From positions 1,054,001-1,118,000 of the forward strand of contig CAVYTO010000002.1 in the NCBI GenBank assembly GCA_963771505.1: 64,000 bases of DNA. The letters run 5' to 3'. The notes beneath the pieces are model-generated. The model saw only the letters and a list, made by a program, of their open reading frames with translations. It did not search any database and had not been told where the DNA came from. Of this stretch, positions 18,615-27,421 are shown piece by piece; within the stretch, counting starts at the first letter, position 1; each line of letters begins with the position of its first letter. Made by a program: the position numbers and the translations under genes. The stretch comes from JAJPHW01 sp963771505. GTDB taxonomy: Bacteria; Acidobacteriota; Terriglobia; Terriglobales; Acidobacteriaceae.

Positions 18615-18986
18615 ATGGACCATACCCCAAAATTCCTAAAGCTTGTGCAAGACGCGAAAAGCAAGATAAAGGAAACTTCTGTGGATGAAATTAAGCAAAA
18701 GCTTGATCGAGGGGACAAGTTTGCCTTGATCGATGTTAGGGAAGAAAGCGAATTTGCGGCCGACCACCTTCCCTCCGCTATGCATTTGGGTAAAGGAATC
18801 ATCGAACGAGATATTGAAACCCGCATTCCTGATCCCAACGATGCCATTGTGCTGTACTGCGGGGGTGGGTTTCGCTCCGCTTTGGCCGCCGACAATCTGC
18901 GGAGGATGGGCTATACGAATGTGCTCTCAATGGATGGCGGAATTCGAGTGTGGCGCGAGAAGAATTTCCCTCTGGTCAAAGACTAG
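18615..18986 (+). CDS. Single-domain rhodanese-like sulfurtransferase
   Basis: A 123-residue cytoplasmic protein made of one rhodanese domain. ATG 18615 has TGGAGA about 7 bases upstream and is preferred to the upstream TTG 18588. The N-terminal part holds the VDEIKQKLDRG helix and the ALIDVREESEFAADHLPSA motif. The catalytic loop is YCGGGFRS with the active Cys at about residue 82, and the C-terminus has the MDGGIRVWREKNFP closing motif. The intact Cys loop predicts persulfide transfer to a thiol or cyanide acceptor. It is divergent from the amidase gene. The next gene, GAF-like, follows by about 150 bases. Physiological partner is unknown. Confidence 0.9.
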   Translation: MDHTPKFLKLVQDAKSKIKETSVDEIKQKLDRGDKFALIDVREESEFAADHLPSAMHLGKGIIERDIETRIPDPNDAIVLYCGGGFRSALAADNLRRMGYTNVLSMDGGIRVWREKNFPLVKD

Positions 18987-19140
18987 TCCGCTAGAAATCG
19001 TGTGGCCGCAAATCACAAAGTACCTTCGTAACTTGATGGAAGTGACCGCATCCGTGAACATGGTTCCGTCGGGTGCGATTACTGACCGTAAAAAGTCCTG
19101 CCCGCGCACTTCGAAAATCGAGTTTGTGACAGCTAGGTAC

Positions 19141-19731
19141 ATGGAAAAAGAAAAACTTACGTCCGGAACCACAGCCGCAACGGCTGCAGCGCGGGCTCCA
19201 AATCGGTCGGTTGAATACGTTCTTGAACAGGCAGCCAGTCCTGATAAATTCTGCGTCGCGCTGGCAAAACTGTTCGGCGTAAGGCCGACAGAAGTCGCCC
19301 TGCTTCGGCTGGAAAAGTCTCTGCTTCGATTCTTGTACCCTGACGAATTGAAGACTGCGGGCGCAATTCCTGTTTCCAGTTCGTCCGCCATTGCAGCACA
19401 CACTGCGACCACGCGGAAAATCGAAATCTTCAATAGTTTCGCCAAGGTCAAACACGCAAGCATTTTCGAGACCGTCAAGCTCGCCGACAAAAACAACCAG
19501 GAACATCAGTCGATCGAAGTTCAGACTGAACAGCCCAGCATCCAGAAATTGATGTCCGCTCCTATCATGAACCCTCAGCAACGTGCCATTGGCGTGCTGC
19601 AAGTCTGCCGAAAAGGGTTCAGCGCAACCTCCGCGGGTCCGGATTTCATCGACGCCGATCTAAAGCAGCTCAGATTGGCTTCAGAGATTGCGGCTAAAAA
19701 AGATTTCATGAATTCTGGGACTAAGCTTTAG
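19141..19731 (+). CDS. GAF-domain-like protein
   Basis: A protein of about 196 residues whose middle resembles a GAF sensor domain: an alpha-helical start (SVEYVLEQAASPDKFCVALAK), LFGVRPTEVALLRLEKSLLRFLYP, and a late strand QRAIGVLQVCRKG, the usual ending of GAF folds, followed by DADLKQLRLASEIA. The frame is open much further upstream and overlaps the rhodanese gene. ATG 19141 is chosen because TAGG lies just before it and protein-like composition begins there, but ATG 19036 and 19060 are alternatives. No effector domain is attached, so it may be a stand-alone ligand sensor or a degenerate GAF. Function is unknown. Confidence 0.65.
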   Translation: MEKEKLTSGTTAATAAARAPNRSVEYVLEQAASPDKFCVALAKLFGVRPTEVALLRLEKSLLRFLYPDELKTAGAIPVSSSSAIAAHTATTRKIEIFNSFAKVKHASIFETVKLADKNNQEHQSIEVQTEQPSIQKLMSAPIMNPQQRAIGVLQVCRKGFSATSAGPDFIDADLKQLRLASEIAAKKDFMNSGTKL

Positions 19732-19759
19732 CGCTTTCTGCCTAGGGACTCACCTATTT

Positions 19760-19918
19760 CTACATAGCAACAATTTTTTTCTTTTCCGGCATCAGAATCC
19801 GCCACTTACCTTTGCCAACTTTCCCGGGCTCCTTACCTAGGAACTTGGCCGCGAGCCGCCCATCCCATGGGAACTGGGCGTGAGGTAAGGGTTCAGACCT
19901 TACCCACCCCGAATTCAA
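19760..19918 (-). CDS. Possible small Lys-rich protein, or remnant
   Basis: Between two plus-strand genes lies a minus-strand frame that reads very much like protein: a WDGRLAAKFLGKEPGK segment, then a Lys-rich tail ending KKKIVAM. The only starts are TTG codons (19918 or 19927) without a clear ribosome-binding site, giving about 52-55 residues. It could be a small basic protein or the 3' end of a lost gene. Confidence 0.3.
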   Translation of the reverse strand: MNSGWVRSEPLPHAQFPWDGRLAAKFLGKEPGKVGKGKWRILMPEKKKIVAM

Positions 19919-19983
19919 CCCCCGCAAGGATTTTTCTGCTGAGTGGCAAAATCGAGATCAATTCTGTGCTAATCTCCCTAACC

Positions 19984-20316
19984 ATGCCGGAAACGAAGCC
20001 AGAGCGTCGCAATAACAATCGAGTGCCGACGCAGGCTCCGGTAACGGTTCATTCCAAGGACGGGCGGATCCAGACCACAGGAATTGCTCGTGACCTTAGC
20101 GACAGCGGCATTTTCTTCTACACTTCGGAAGAAATTCTGCCGGGAAACGAACTCGAAATGGTGCTGCTTCTGCCGGCAGAATTGACCCAGGGAGAGAAGC
20201 GCTGGGTTTGCTGTCAGGCATCAGTGGTGCGGGTGGAAAAAGGAACGGAACCCGGCAAGTTTGGGCTGGCGGCAAGCATTACGAACATGCAGGCCTTGCC
20301 CGAAATAGCAGGGTAG
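19984..20316 (+). CDS. PilZ-domain protein (c-di-GMP receptor type)
   Basis: A stand-alone 110-residue PilZ domain, a fold that binds cyclic di-GMP to control motility, surface or secretion functions. The N-terminal basic motif ERRNNNR supplies the RxxxR element and DLSDSG supplies the D/NxSxxG element, so both nucleotide-binding motifs are present. ATG 19984 (MPETKPERR) is chosen over the earlier in-frame ATG 19867 because the PilZ domain begins immediately after it. No Shine-Dalgarno sequence stands out. A second PilZ protein occurs at 28403-28786. No diguanylate cyclase gene is visible nearby. Confidence 0.87.
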   Translation: MPETKPERRNNNRVPTQAPVTVHSKDGRIQTTGIARDLSDSGIFFYTSEEILPGNELEMVLLLPAELTQGEKRWVCCQASVVRVEKGTEPGKFGLAASITNMQALPEIAG

Positions 20317-20492
20317 GACAAATTTACCGGGACGATGAAGCAATTTCCGATGGAAAGCGCGACGGGTGTGCACTTTGGAGCCTAACCGACGGCTAGAATC
20401 GTAGATACTGGGACGGAATTGAAGTGAACAGTGTGGCAGGCCGATTGCAGCATGAGGATGAGTTTCTCGCCTGGGATTAGGAACTGCACAAC

Positions 20493-20819
20493 ATGATAGA
20501 CAAACTTTGGAGCGGCGTTCTGCGGGTGCAGACCCCCCTGGGTCCGCGTTACTTCCGGCCTTCACTCCTTCAACGCGTCTATTTATTGTGGATCTTCCGT
20601 AATTTCCCCACCCTCCCGGTCAAAGTTTTGCGGCCTGCACAGCTTCGTTTCGTCGAGCGTCTTCTCAATCAGCACGGATTTGTTTCGCAAATCTCCGGCT
20701 TTGACGACATGCCAGTTTTGGGGACGCTGGAGCAGCGCCCGCCAGCAGAAATCAAACCAACCAAGGGTTCCGCCGCAGATCGCCGCTCCCCATTTGCCAC
20801 CGATGAAAGTGGTTCCTGA
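20493..20819 (+). CDS. Small hypothetical protein, 108 aa
   Basis: Begins at ATG 20493 (MIDKLWSGVLRVQTPLGPRYF). The first 65 residues are hydrophobic, aromatic and basic (LLQRVYLLWIFRNFPTLP) and look like a conserved membrane-associated or nucleic-acid-associated segment. The last 40 residues are low in pattern and may be weakly constrained. No catalytic motif is visible. It is convergent with the secreted protein gene at 20866-21384, and TAGGA lies about 10 bases before the start. It could be a real lineage-specific gene; I do not recognise it. Confidence 0.5.
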   Translation: MIDKLWSGVLRVQTPLGPRYFRPSLLQRVYLLWIFRNFPTLPVKVLRPAQLRFVERLLNQHGFVSQISGFDDMPVLGTLEQRPPAEIKPTKGSAADRRSPFATDESGS

Positions 20820-20865
20820 ACGACTGCGATCCGCGGTCGGATTTACCAAAACCGAGCGTAAGCAG

Positions 20866-21384
20866 TTACTGCTGAGGTGGCGGAGCCTGGTTCGTCGGCG
20901 GGGCGCCATTTGCATCCGGAGGAGGAGCACCTTCCTGACCGCCCGGTCCCCTTTGCATGTGTCCACACGGATTGCCGCCCATCCGCCCGTGACGCCGTTG
21001 ATCCATGCATGATTGAAGAGCATCGGCCTGCTGCTCGGTAACCAGCCCACGAATCTGTGTGCGCTCCTGTTCGTGAAGCTGCTTCACCTGATCTTGTTTT
21101 TGGGCGCCCGACAACGATGAATCGTTACAGACTGACATCACTTGCGAGCGCGTGTTTTGCATGATCTGCCGTCCCTGTTGAGCGACCGACGGCGAGACGC
21201 CCGCCTGCATCCAGCAGCCGCCTCGTCGACCGTAATTTGCTCGAGGAGCGGGAGCCGAATCGCCAGTGGATGGCGGAGGAGGAGCCGAGGAATTGTCCTG
21301 CGCGATTGCGCCCATGGCAGCAATTGCGAGCGACATTCCAAGCAGAACTCTACAGCTAGTCTTCGCTTGATTGGATAGTGTCAT
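20866..21384 (-). CDS. Secreted Spy/CpxP-like small protein (tentative)
   Basis: A 172-residue exported protein. ATG 21384 follows GAGGT at 7 bases and gives a clean signal peptide (SCRVLLGMSLAIAAMGAIAQ). After a Pro/Ser-rich spacer comes a helical segment with pattern LSGAQKQDQVKQLHEQERTQ, then LVTEQQADALQSC, which resembles the LTxxQ-type repeats of Spy/CpxP periplasmic chaperones. The tail is Gly/Pro/Gln-rich and low complexity. Several Cys residues (CW, CND, SCM, PCG) could form disulfides. The upstream in-frame extension to 21528 lacks a signal and is discarded. The family assignment is by resemblance only. Confidence 0.6.
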   Translation of the reverse strand: MTLSNQAKTSCRVLLGMSLAIAAMGAIAQDNSSAPPPPSTGDSAPAPRANYGRRGGCWMQAGVSPSVAQQGRQIMQNTRSQVMSVCNDSSLSGAQKQDQVKQLHEQERTQIRGLVTEQQADALQSCMDQRRHGRMGGNPCGHMQRGPGGQEGAPPPDANGAPPTNQAPPPQQ

Positions 21385-21602
21385 AAGGTTAACCTCTTCG
21401 TGAAAAAACCCTTGTAAATTGGCAAAGTTGTGCGCAAAACCAGAGATCGAGAGAACTTTACACGATTGCCGATCGGCTTGGATTCGTTCGCGCTGCAACT
21501 TGCTGACTTCCTTCATCGCAAGATACACTAGCTGCAGACCACGTCTGCCAAGAAATTCTAGAAGGTCTGCAGCAGTTCCAGAACAATTTCCGTGAGTTTG
21601 TC

Positions 21603-21678
<76 letters not shown>

Positions 21679-21806
21679 TCTTTTCCGCGCTCATCGATCG
21701 TTTTGGATTTGGCTGTTTTTGTACGCCGAAGCGGCGCTCCCAAACAAAATGAGTTCAGAATGATCCCATTCAGCGGGTCGTAGCGTTGGACATTCGCGTC
21801 CGCTTG

Positions 21807-23492
21807 TCACGGCGCGCTCGCGCCGCTGACAGCGCCCGACGGGCTGTAGCCAGGTGCTCCTTGATAATGGCTGCGAAGTATATCGCGGACGGGCGCGTAG
21901 TACGCGGCCACAATCAGTACGACCGCGATCGTGACCCAAGGCGTGAAGTTGCGGACTGACGCGACCTTCTCATCGTGGTAAGCCTCGCTCACGGGAATAA
22001 CAAAAGGCGGCGCATTCTTAACTGGCGCTGTGAGCAGGCTGCGGACGAGCACGATGAAGTAGAGAAGGATCGCAAAACCCATTATGACCCCGCCGATTGC
22101 GCCGATATGGGTGGTTATCCACCAATCGGGCCGGTAACTGGGCGAAGCCGGGTTCAAATACGTCAGGCCAAGATTGGTCCGCCGGGGTTCGCCCCGCAAC
22201 CCACCCATGAAAAGCCCAGTCGAAAATGTGAAGGTTCCCACAGTCCATAGATATGGAACGGCGAGCGCGGTGGAAACATCGGCTACCGGCTTTTTCAATA
22301 GGCCAGTAATCAGGAACAAACTCATCCCCAGAATGCCGAGAAAAACCGGACCACCCACCGTCAGATGGAAGTGCGCCGGAAGCCATGCGGTGTTGTGGAT
22401 TGTGCTGTTCATGTTGTAAGAAGCGTTGATGATCCCGGTAACGCCGCCAAAAAGGAAGATCACCAGACCGCAGAACAGATAAGGGAACAACCAGTTTTCA
22501 CGATCAAAATATGGCAGTTCTTTCCACCAACCGAAGAGTCCTGAGCCTCCGCGTTCGCGCGCTCCGTGTTCCAGTGAAGCGGCAAGTGTGAAAGCCGTCA
22601 GCATGCTCGGAATCGCGACCAAGAGCGTAAGAACTGTTTGCACCCCTTTCCAGGTCGAAGAAATCCCGGGATCCGCGAATTGGTGATGCAGCCCAATCGG
22701 GCATGAAAGCACAATAAAGGCCATGAACGTCATTCGTCCCGCGAAGTCGCTGAACAGTTTTCCGCCAGCCAGGCGTGGCATCACCGTGTAATAAAGAACA
22801 TAAATTGGCAGGAGCCAGAAGTAGACGAGTGGATGTCCAAAGAACCAGAACAACGTTCGACTGAGGACCACGTTCACCCCCGGAGTCCAGCCCAGCGACC
22901 ACGGCAACAACATCACCAAGACTTCGTAGGCAACCGGAAGGGTTGCCATTTGCCAAATAATGAAGGTTGCAAACATGCCGACAACCGCTAGCGGCGTCTT
23001 TTTGCCAACATTATTTTTGCGCCATTGGAGATAGACAGGAATCCAGGTGAACAAGGCAATCCACGAGCCCACGATGAACAACGCAAGACCCAGATAGAAA
23101 ATGGGATGAGCTTTGAGCGGAGGGTAAAACGTATAGAGAACCGTCGCTTTGCCGGTAAAGATCATCGCCGCTGCCATCACCGCCCCCAAAACCATTAAAG
23201 CCAGCGAGGATCCAGCTCCAAATATGGATAGCGGAGAATCCAGTTCCTGGCTGACCAGCGCGTGGCCAAGAGCGACGGCGAACATCGTGGTCAACACGAT
23301 GGCATTGATAACGCCATGTCCGGTGAGGCCCTGGTAGTAATCGATGCCCGCGAACGAGGTCGCTCGAATCGTCCCGGCACGGTAGAGCACTTGCAGCACG
23401 CCGTGGTACGCGCCAAAAACGAGCATTGCCAGCGGCAGCAAAAGCTCGATCAGAATAATCGTTCGTAACGACTTCTGCATTTCGTAATTCAT
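21807..23492 (-). CDS. Cytochrome c oxidase subunit I, ba3 type (B-family)
   Basis: Catalytic subunit of a heme-copper oxygen reductase, a proton-pumping terminal oxidase in the inner membrane. The 561-residue protein has about 13 membrane helices. Metal ligands are visible: low-spin heme His in LTGHGVIN (about 59), CuB His with cross-linked Tyr in GHPLVYFW (H220, Y224), the CuB pair in GLHHQF (269-270), and the final pair in AHFHLTVGG (374 and 376). Sequence style and gene order place it in the B-type (ba3) family, like the Thermus enzyme. The start overlaps the end of the subunit II gene by 4 bases. Heme A assembly genes are not in the window. Confidence 0.95.
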   Translation of the reverse strand: MNYEMQKSLRTIILIELLLPLAMLVFGAYHGVLQVLYRAGTIRATSFAGIDYYQGLTGHGVINAIVLTTMFAVALGHALVSQELDSPLSIFGAGSSLALMVLGAVMAAAMIFTGKATVLYTFYPPLKAHPIFYLGLALFIVGSWIALFTWIPVYLQWRKNNVGKKTPLAVVGMFATFIIWQMATLPVAYEVLVMLLPWSLGWTPGVNVVLSRTLFWFFGHPLVYFWLLPIYVLYYTVMPRLAGGKLFSDFAGRMTFMAFIVLSCPIGLHHQFADPGISSTWKGVQTVLTLLVAIPSMLTAFTLAASLEHGARERGGSGLFGWWKELPYFDRENWLFPYLFCGLVIFLFGGVTGIINASYNMNSTIHNTAWLPAHFHLTVGGPVFLGILGMSLFLITGLLKKPVADVSTALAVPYLWTVGTFTFSTGLFMGGLRGEPRRTNLGLTYLNPASPSYRPDWWITTHIGAIGGVIMGFAILLYFIVLVRSLLTAPVKNAPPFVIPVSEAYHDEKVASVRNFTPWVTIAVVLIVAAYYAPVRDILRSHYQGAPGYSPSGAVSGASAP

Positions 23493-24034
23493 CGCGCTTC
23501 CTCGCTTGATGCGTGCGTCGAATCGACATCGGGCAAGCCTTCGGCGGAAATATCGATTGCATGATCGCTCACTTCTATGGTCGCGCTCATGTTCTGGTGG
23601 GCAGTACCGCAGTATTCATGGCAGACGATCTGATACACCCCCGGCTTCGAGAAGTGAACACGGCCGGTGGTGAGAACGAACGGCAGCGCCATCAAATTAA
23701 CACCGGTTCCGACGATCTGGAATCCGTGAGTGACATCTTTGCTGGTTACCGCAACATTAACGGTGGAACCAACCGGGACGATGACTTTCGAGGGCTCAAA
23801 GCGCCACATGCGGGCAAGGAAGCGCACTTCGTAATTCTTACCGTCATGTTTCAGGATTGCGCCATTTTTGAACACGGCCATGTTCGGCATGCTTGATGGC
23901 ATGCTGCCGCCCATTCCGAATACGGAGTAGGCGATTAGCCCGACGATGGCGAGGGTGAAGAGAGTCGCCGCCCATAGGACGCGCTTTTCGATTGGACTTA
24001 CCCGATCGTGGTGAGGAAGTGCAGGAGATGCCAT
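23489..24034 (-). CDS. Cytochrome c oxidase subunit II (CuA domain)
   Basis: Electron-entry subunit of the ba3-type oxidase. The 181-residue protein has one N-terminal membrane helix (about 20-42) and a periplasmic cupredoxin domain holding the dinuclear CuA centre: His in DVTHGF (103), then the CHEYCGTAHQNM motif with C138, C142, H146 and M149 as ligands. The single helix is typical of B-family enzymes, as opposed to two in A-family. It lies between the tiny subunit IIa gene (18 bases upstream) and subunit I (4-base overlap, ATGA), giving a compact three-gene operon. Confidence 0.95.
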   Translation of the reverse strand: MASPALPHHDRVSPIEKRVLWAATLFTLAIVGLIAYSVFGMGGSMPSSMPNMAVFKNGAILKHDGKNYEVRFLARMWRFEPSKVIVPVGSTVNVAVTSKDVTHGFQIVGTGVNLMALPFVLTTGRVHFSKPGVYQIVCHEYCGTAHQNMSATIEVSDHAIDISAEGLPDVDSTHASSEEAR

Positions 24035-24052
24035 GGATTTTTCCTTGACCGC

Positions 24053-24187
24053 CTACGGAGTCATTTGCCGATAAATCATGAGCCAATACATTGCCAACCA
24101 AATCAACCCAAAGGAAAGGAGCATCAATGCAAAAAACGCAACAGCTCCCTTGGGAACAAATTGCTCATCCCGTTCAATCTTCGCCAT
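24053..24187 (-). CDS. Cytochrome c oxidase subunit IIa-like, 44 aa
   Basis: A very short gene at the head of the oxidase operon. ATG 24187 encodes MAKIERDEQFVPKGAVAFFA and then one hydrophobic helix (about residues 14-38) with a short periplasmic end. The single helix, size and position before the subunit II gene match the small third subunit (IIa) of the Thermus ba3 oxidase, which fills the place of the missing second helix of subunit II. An upstream in-frame extension to 24304 has no helix or family features, and AGGG lies before the chosen start. The assignment rests on context and topology, not on close sequence similarity. Confidence 0.75.
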   Translation of the reverse strand: MAKIERDEQFVPKGAVAFFALMLLSFGLIWLAMYWLMIYRQMTP

Positions 24188-24403
24188 GCAGTGTCGCCCT
24201 CTATTTGGATTGCGGCCCCATTCTAGAGCAGGACCTTGGAAACTGGATGTGACCGGAATCACAATCCTGGAAGACCTGCATTCTCGCTTCGAATCTCGAC
24301 CCAATCTACCCAGGGGGAAGCCTGACTACCCTTCCATCCGTTTTGGCATCCAATGCGGCTGCCCGACCCATTGACTAACCAAGAAAACGGAGAACCACAT
24401 CGA

Positions 24404-24994
24404 ATGTCCGACAAACGAATTTGGATTGCCATCCTGAGCGTTGCCGCTATGACCACCGCAGCCTGCAACAACGGGAGCAACACCGACGTCAGCTACAAAG
24501 CTGCGATCAATGACCACTACAAAGCGCTGCCTTCATGCCTGTGGTCTGAGGCAAAGAAATTTCCAGTCCAGGCGGCAACTTCAGACGACGCGAAGACTCA
24601 GGGTTACGACGCGCTCACCCAGGAGGGCCTGCTGACGCGCACAACGGCTGAGAAGAAAGTGTTGATTATCGCGTCCAAACAAGTGAATAACTACGACCTG
24701 TCTGACAAAGGCCGCACTTCCTGGACGCCGGACACTTCCCAGCCGGGTTACGGCAATTTCTGCTACGGAAATCGCCAGGTCACGTCGATCGATAACTCGA
24801 CCGTCGGTACAAACGGCGCTGGCGCTAAAACGGTCACCGTCACCTACCATTATCAGATCGCGAATGTCGCTTCGTGGGCCAATTCTCAGGAGATGAAGAC
24901 GGCGTATCCCGACATGGCAGCCGCGCTGAATTCAACTCCTTCTGACACTGCTACTCTGGTGATGACCGGCGATCGATGGGAGTTCTCAAAGTAG
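24404..24994 (+). CDS. Putative lipoprotein, unknown function
   Basis: A 196-residue exported protein with a hydrophobic leader and a probable lipobox Cys at residue 21 (TTAAC followed by NNGSN). ATG 24404 has GGAG 11 bases upstream. The mature part is mixed alpha/beta with two further Cys (LPSCLW, NFCYGN) that could form a disulfide, and a repeated beta-type section (KTVTVTYHYQIANVASW). No catalytic motif is seen. It is divergent from the oxidase operon and convergent with the PAP2 gene. It may be a small periplasmic lipoprotein with a ligand or assembly role; I do not recognise the family. Confidence 0.75.
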   Translation: MSDKRIWIAILSVAAMTTAACNNGSNTDVSYKAAINDHYKALPSCLWSEAKKFPVQAATSDDAKTQGYDALTQEGLLTRTTAEKKVLIIASKQVNNYDLSDKGRTSWTPDTSQPGYGNFCYGNRQVTSIDNSTVGTNGAGAKTVTVTYHYQIANVASWANSQEMKTAYPDMAAALNSTPSDTATLVMTGDRWEFSK

Positions 24995-25026
24995 CGTATG
25001 TGGCATCGCGCTGAGTCGGCGGAGAT

Positions 25027-25053
25027 GCGGAGCAGGAATTACTCCTGCTCCGC
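25027..25053. terminator. Stem-loop between convergent genes
   Basis: Perfect 11-bp stem (25027-25037 / 25043-25053) with loop ATTAC, placed between the convergent lipoprotein and PAP2 genes. It has no long T-tract on either strand, so it may work as a bidirectional terminator only weakly. Confidence 0.55.
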
Positions 25054-25067
25054 GCTCCCGCAGTCAG

Positions 25068-25892
25068 CTATTTGTGACAAGCCGAGCCTAGACCGCTCTT
25101 GCAGTGCGCATGAAAAACATGGCGCGCCACCAGATATCCGAACGCGCTACCGACAACCGCGTCAGAGGGAAAATGCTGCGCGCTGGTGAAGCGGGTCACC
25201 GACACCGCCGTCGCCGTTCCGTAAGCCAGCCACTCGACCCACGGCTTCGGATACTCGTGCGCGATCGTCGTTGCAGCCGCCCAAGTAAAAACAGCGTGGC
25301 CTGAGGGGAATGAGTTATCCAAGCCGCTAGTCTGAAAAAAATGTCCTTTACCAGAATCTTGCAAAGGCCGATTGCGCTCGGTGATGAGCTGTGCGACAGC
25401 GTAGAGAATTCCACTGTCCACTATGGACTCGCCGGCAAGCACGCCGGTTTCCCGGGCGTGGGGGTTATCTCGCGCCAAACCGTCGACAAGCAGAGCAGAC
25501 GCAGATCCCACTGTCACGACCAATCCGGCATTTGAGATGTCGGAACTGACGTTGGACGGATTTCTCGACAGCTGCCCGGAAGCGTGTTTATCTGTAGCGA
25601 TCAAGACGGCGGTCACCGCTGACAAACCGAGAGTCCATTTCAAGTTGGCAACCTTGAAAGGAGACGAATAAATGTCTACCTGATCATGAACGCCGCGTCG
25701 GACCCAGTACCCTGCTCCGCCTGAAGCTTGGCCAGAGGAGGGCTTGGCCTCGTGAGAACCAGAGTCATCAGTCACGTACAAGCTGCTTGAAGGCGCATCG
25801 GGAAGTGCAGACAAAGAAGTCTGCGCGAATCCTACACCAGTCAACAAGGCCGAAATGGAAATAACGTGAGCGAGGCTAAATTTTAGCGACAA
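25068..25892 (-). CDS. PAP2-family phosphatase, exported
   Basis: Membrane-associated or periplasmic acid phosphatase of the PAP2 superfamily, which removes phosphate from lipid phosphates or undecaprenyl pyrophosphate. The 274-residue protein has a signal segment (about 5-23, ending FAQ), hydrophobic stretches at about 85-100 and 122-140, and all three motif regions: ERNRP (about 171-175), FPSGH (195-199) and R-x5-H-x3-D (R234, H240, D244). The only available start is TTG 25892, since an in-frame stop lies a few codons upstream and no ATG occurs before the signal peptide. It is a stand-alone gene; substrate is unknown. Confidence 0.85.
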   Translation of the reverse strand: MSLKFSLAHVISISALLTGVGFAQTSLSALPDAPSSSLYVTDDSGSHEAKPSSGQASGGAGYWVRRGVHDQVDIYSSPFKVANLKWTLGLSAVTAVLIATDKHASGQLSRNPSNVSSDISNAGLVVTVGSASALLVDGLARDNPHARETGVLAGESIVDSGILYAVAQLITERNRPLQDSGKGHFFQTSGLDNSFPSGHAVFTWAAATTIAHEYPKPWVEWLAYGTATAVSVTRFTSAQHFPSDAVVGSAFGYLVARHVFHAHCKSGLGSACHK

Positions 25893-26001
25893 ATTGAACT
25901 CGCTTTAGGAAATTGAAATGGGAGTATTTTGGGAGACAAGGTGATTCGATAGAATCCTAGACTGAAAGGTTGCTTAGACGTTTTCTCTGACTCAACTGGC
26001 G

Positions 26002-27336
26002 CTAAACGCTTATGCTGGTTCGAATCTCAGCTGCGGCGCGTTCTCCACTAGCAATCGCGCCGTGGACCGTGCCATTATGACCGCCAGTATCGGTGGCCTC
26101 GCCTGCGAAAAAGAGGGTGTTTCCCACCGGAGATGCCAGCGCTGCATGCGCTCCGTCGGCCCCGACCTTGCCGTAGCTATAAGCTCCTCGAGAGAAAGGA
26201 TCGGCCTGCCAGTCGTGCATGTACAACTCTTCAAACTGGTCGTTTAGTGCCGCCTCGCTCACACTGAGCGCCTGGCCCAAGCCGGCCAGAGCCTGCCTGG
26301 TGACGGCGTCTTTAGATTGCCCCCGAAGGCGCTCAGCGGAGCGGAACGGTGCCCAAGCCGTGAGAATTGGCGCTTCAACCGGCGAGGTCGTCCACCAGGT
26401 CGGGAACAGATCGTCCTCGGAAAACAGAAAGCTCAAGTTCTTCAAGTTTTCTCCGCTATCGTTAGAAATCTCCGTCCAGAAGCGCTCGCGAAATCGGAGA
26501 ACCAACCGCAGGACCTTCCCCATCTCCAGCTTCGCGATAGCATCCAGCTTCTTGCGCGGTAGCATTGGCGAGAACTCGATTGCCCCCAGCTCTCCATTAG
26601 CCGTCTTGAGAACGCCGACAGGCACGGTGACCAGAACCTTGGATGCAGTCATTGTTGACGAACCACCGCCGCTCCGAATCCCCAACTCCACGTGATTTGG
26701 CGTCCATTGAAGGTGTTCGACAGTGGTTTCAGTACGAATCTGAACGCCTGCTTTTTCAAGTCGCGCTCGAAATAAGTCGACGAACTCAACGTAACCATTC
26801 CCCAGCCGGAACGCGCGGTCACCCTCAATCTGCGCCTCGGCGTCCCGGTCCTTCACCAGCCAATGAACTCCAACCAAATTTGGATCGGCGGCATGGAAGC
26901 CAGTGATGTAGCGCAGCGCCTTCTGTTTCGCTTCTGCTAATTCCGCCTCAGGGTGGCATCGCTCGAGAAAATCCAGAAACGATTCGTCAGGCCCCGACGA
27001 ATCCATTTTGTTCATGATGGCTTCGACTTGTGGGAAGAAACTGCACCGCTCCAGCATCCCTGCCCGCACGCACCAATTGCCGCCATCGACTTCAACCGTC
27101 TTCAGACCAGCATCGTTCACGCGCTCCCATATTTCCGGGGGGCACCCATGGATGAACTCCGCACCCAACTCAATCGGCGCCACCAAGGCGGGATCAGGCT
27201 GCGTGTACACCCGGCCGCCAATGCGATCGCGCGCCTCGACAATTTCCACCGAAATGCCTGCTTCCACCAGTTTGACGGCTGCGGAAAGCCCCGCCATTCC
27301 AGCGCCCACCACAATTACAGAAGGATTTGCGGCCAT
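26002..27336 (-). CDS. Flavin-containing amine oxidoreductase
   Basis: FAD-dependent enzyme of the monoamine oxidase family, oxidising amines to imines with oxygen as acceptor. The 444-residue protein opens with the dinucleotide-binding VVGAGMAGLSAAVKL (about 8-22) and the EARDRIGGRVYT motif that contacts FAD. It ends with LFFAGEATDTGGHNGTVHGA, the C-terminal FAD-binding hallmark. Length is normal, and no signal peptide is seen, so it should be cytoplasmic. It is followed (in transcription) by PAP2 about 0.1 kb away and preceded by the HDOD gene with an 85-base gap. The actual substrate is unknown. Confidence 0.9.
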   Translation of the reverse strand: MAANPSVIVVGAGMAGLSAAVKLVEAGISVEIVEARDRIGGRVYTQPDPALVAPIELGAEFIHGCPPEIWERVNDAGLKTVEVDGGNWCVRAGMLERCSFFPQVEAIMNKMDSSGPDESFLDFLERCHPEAELAEAKQKALRYITGFHAADPNLVGVHWLVKDRDAEAQIEGDRAFRLGNGYVEFVDLFRARLEKAGVQIRTETTVEHLQWTPNHVELGIRSGGGSSTMTASKVLVTVPVGVLKTANGELGAIEFSPMLPRKKLDAIAKLEMGKVLRLVLRFRERFWTEISNDSGENLKNLSFLFSEDDLFPTWWTTSPVEAPILTAWAPFRSAERLRGQSKDAVTRQALAGLGQALSVSEAALNDQFEELYMHDWQADPFSRGAYSYGKVGADGAHAALASPVGNTLFFAGEATDTGGHNGTVHGAIASGERAAAEIRTSISV

Positions 27337-27421
27337 ACTGCATTATGCCGCACAGGAAAGAAGAATCAACGCAGACGGATCAGTACCGGTCGGCGAGCAG
27401 CGGCTCGCGCCATCTACTTCG

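Noticed and set aside
18733..19140. N-terminal extension of the GAF-like frame overlapping rhodanese
   Set aside because: Codon usage and composition are non-coding there, and the rhodanese frame on the same strand is clearly the real one.
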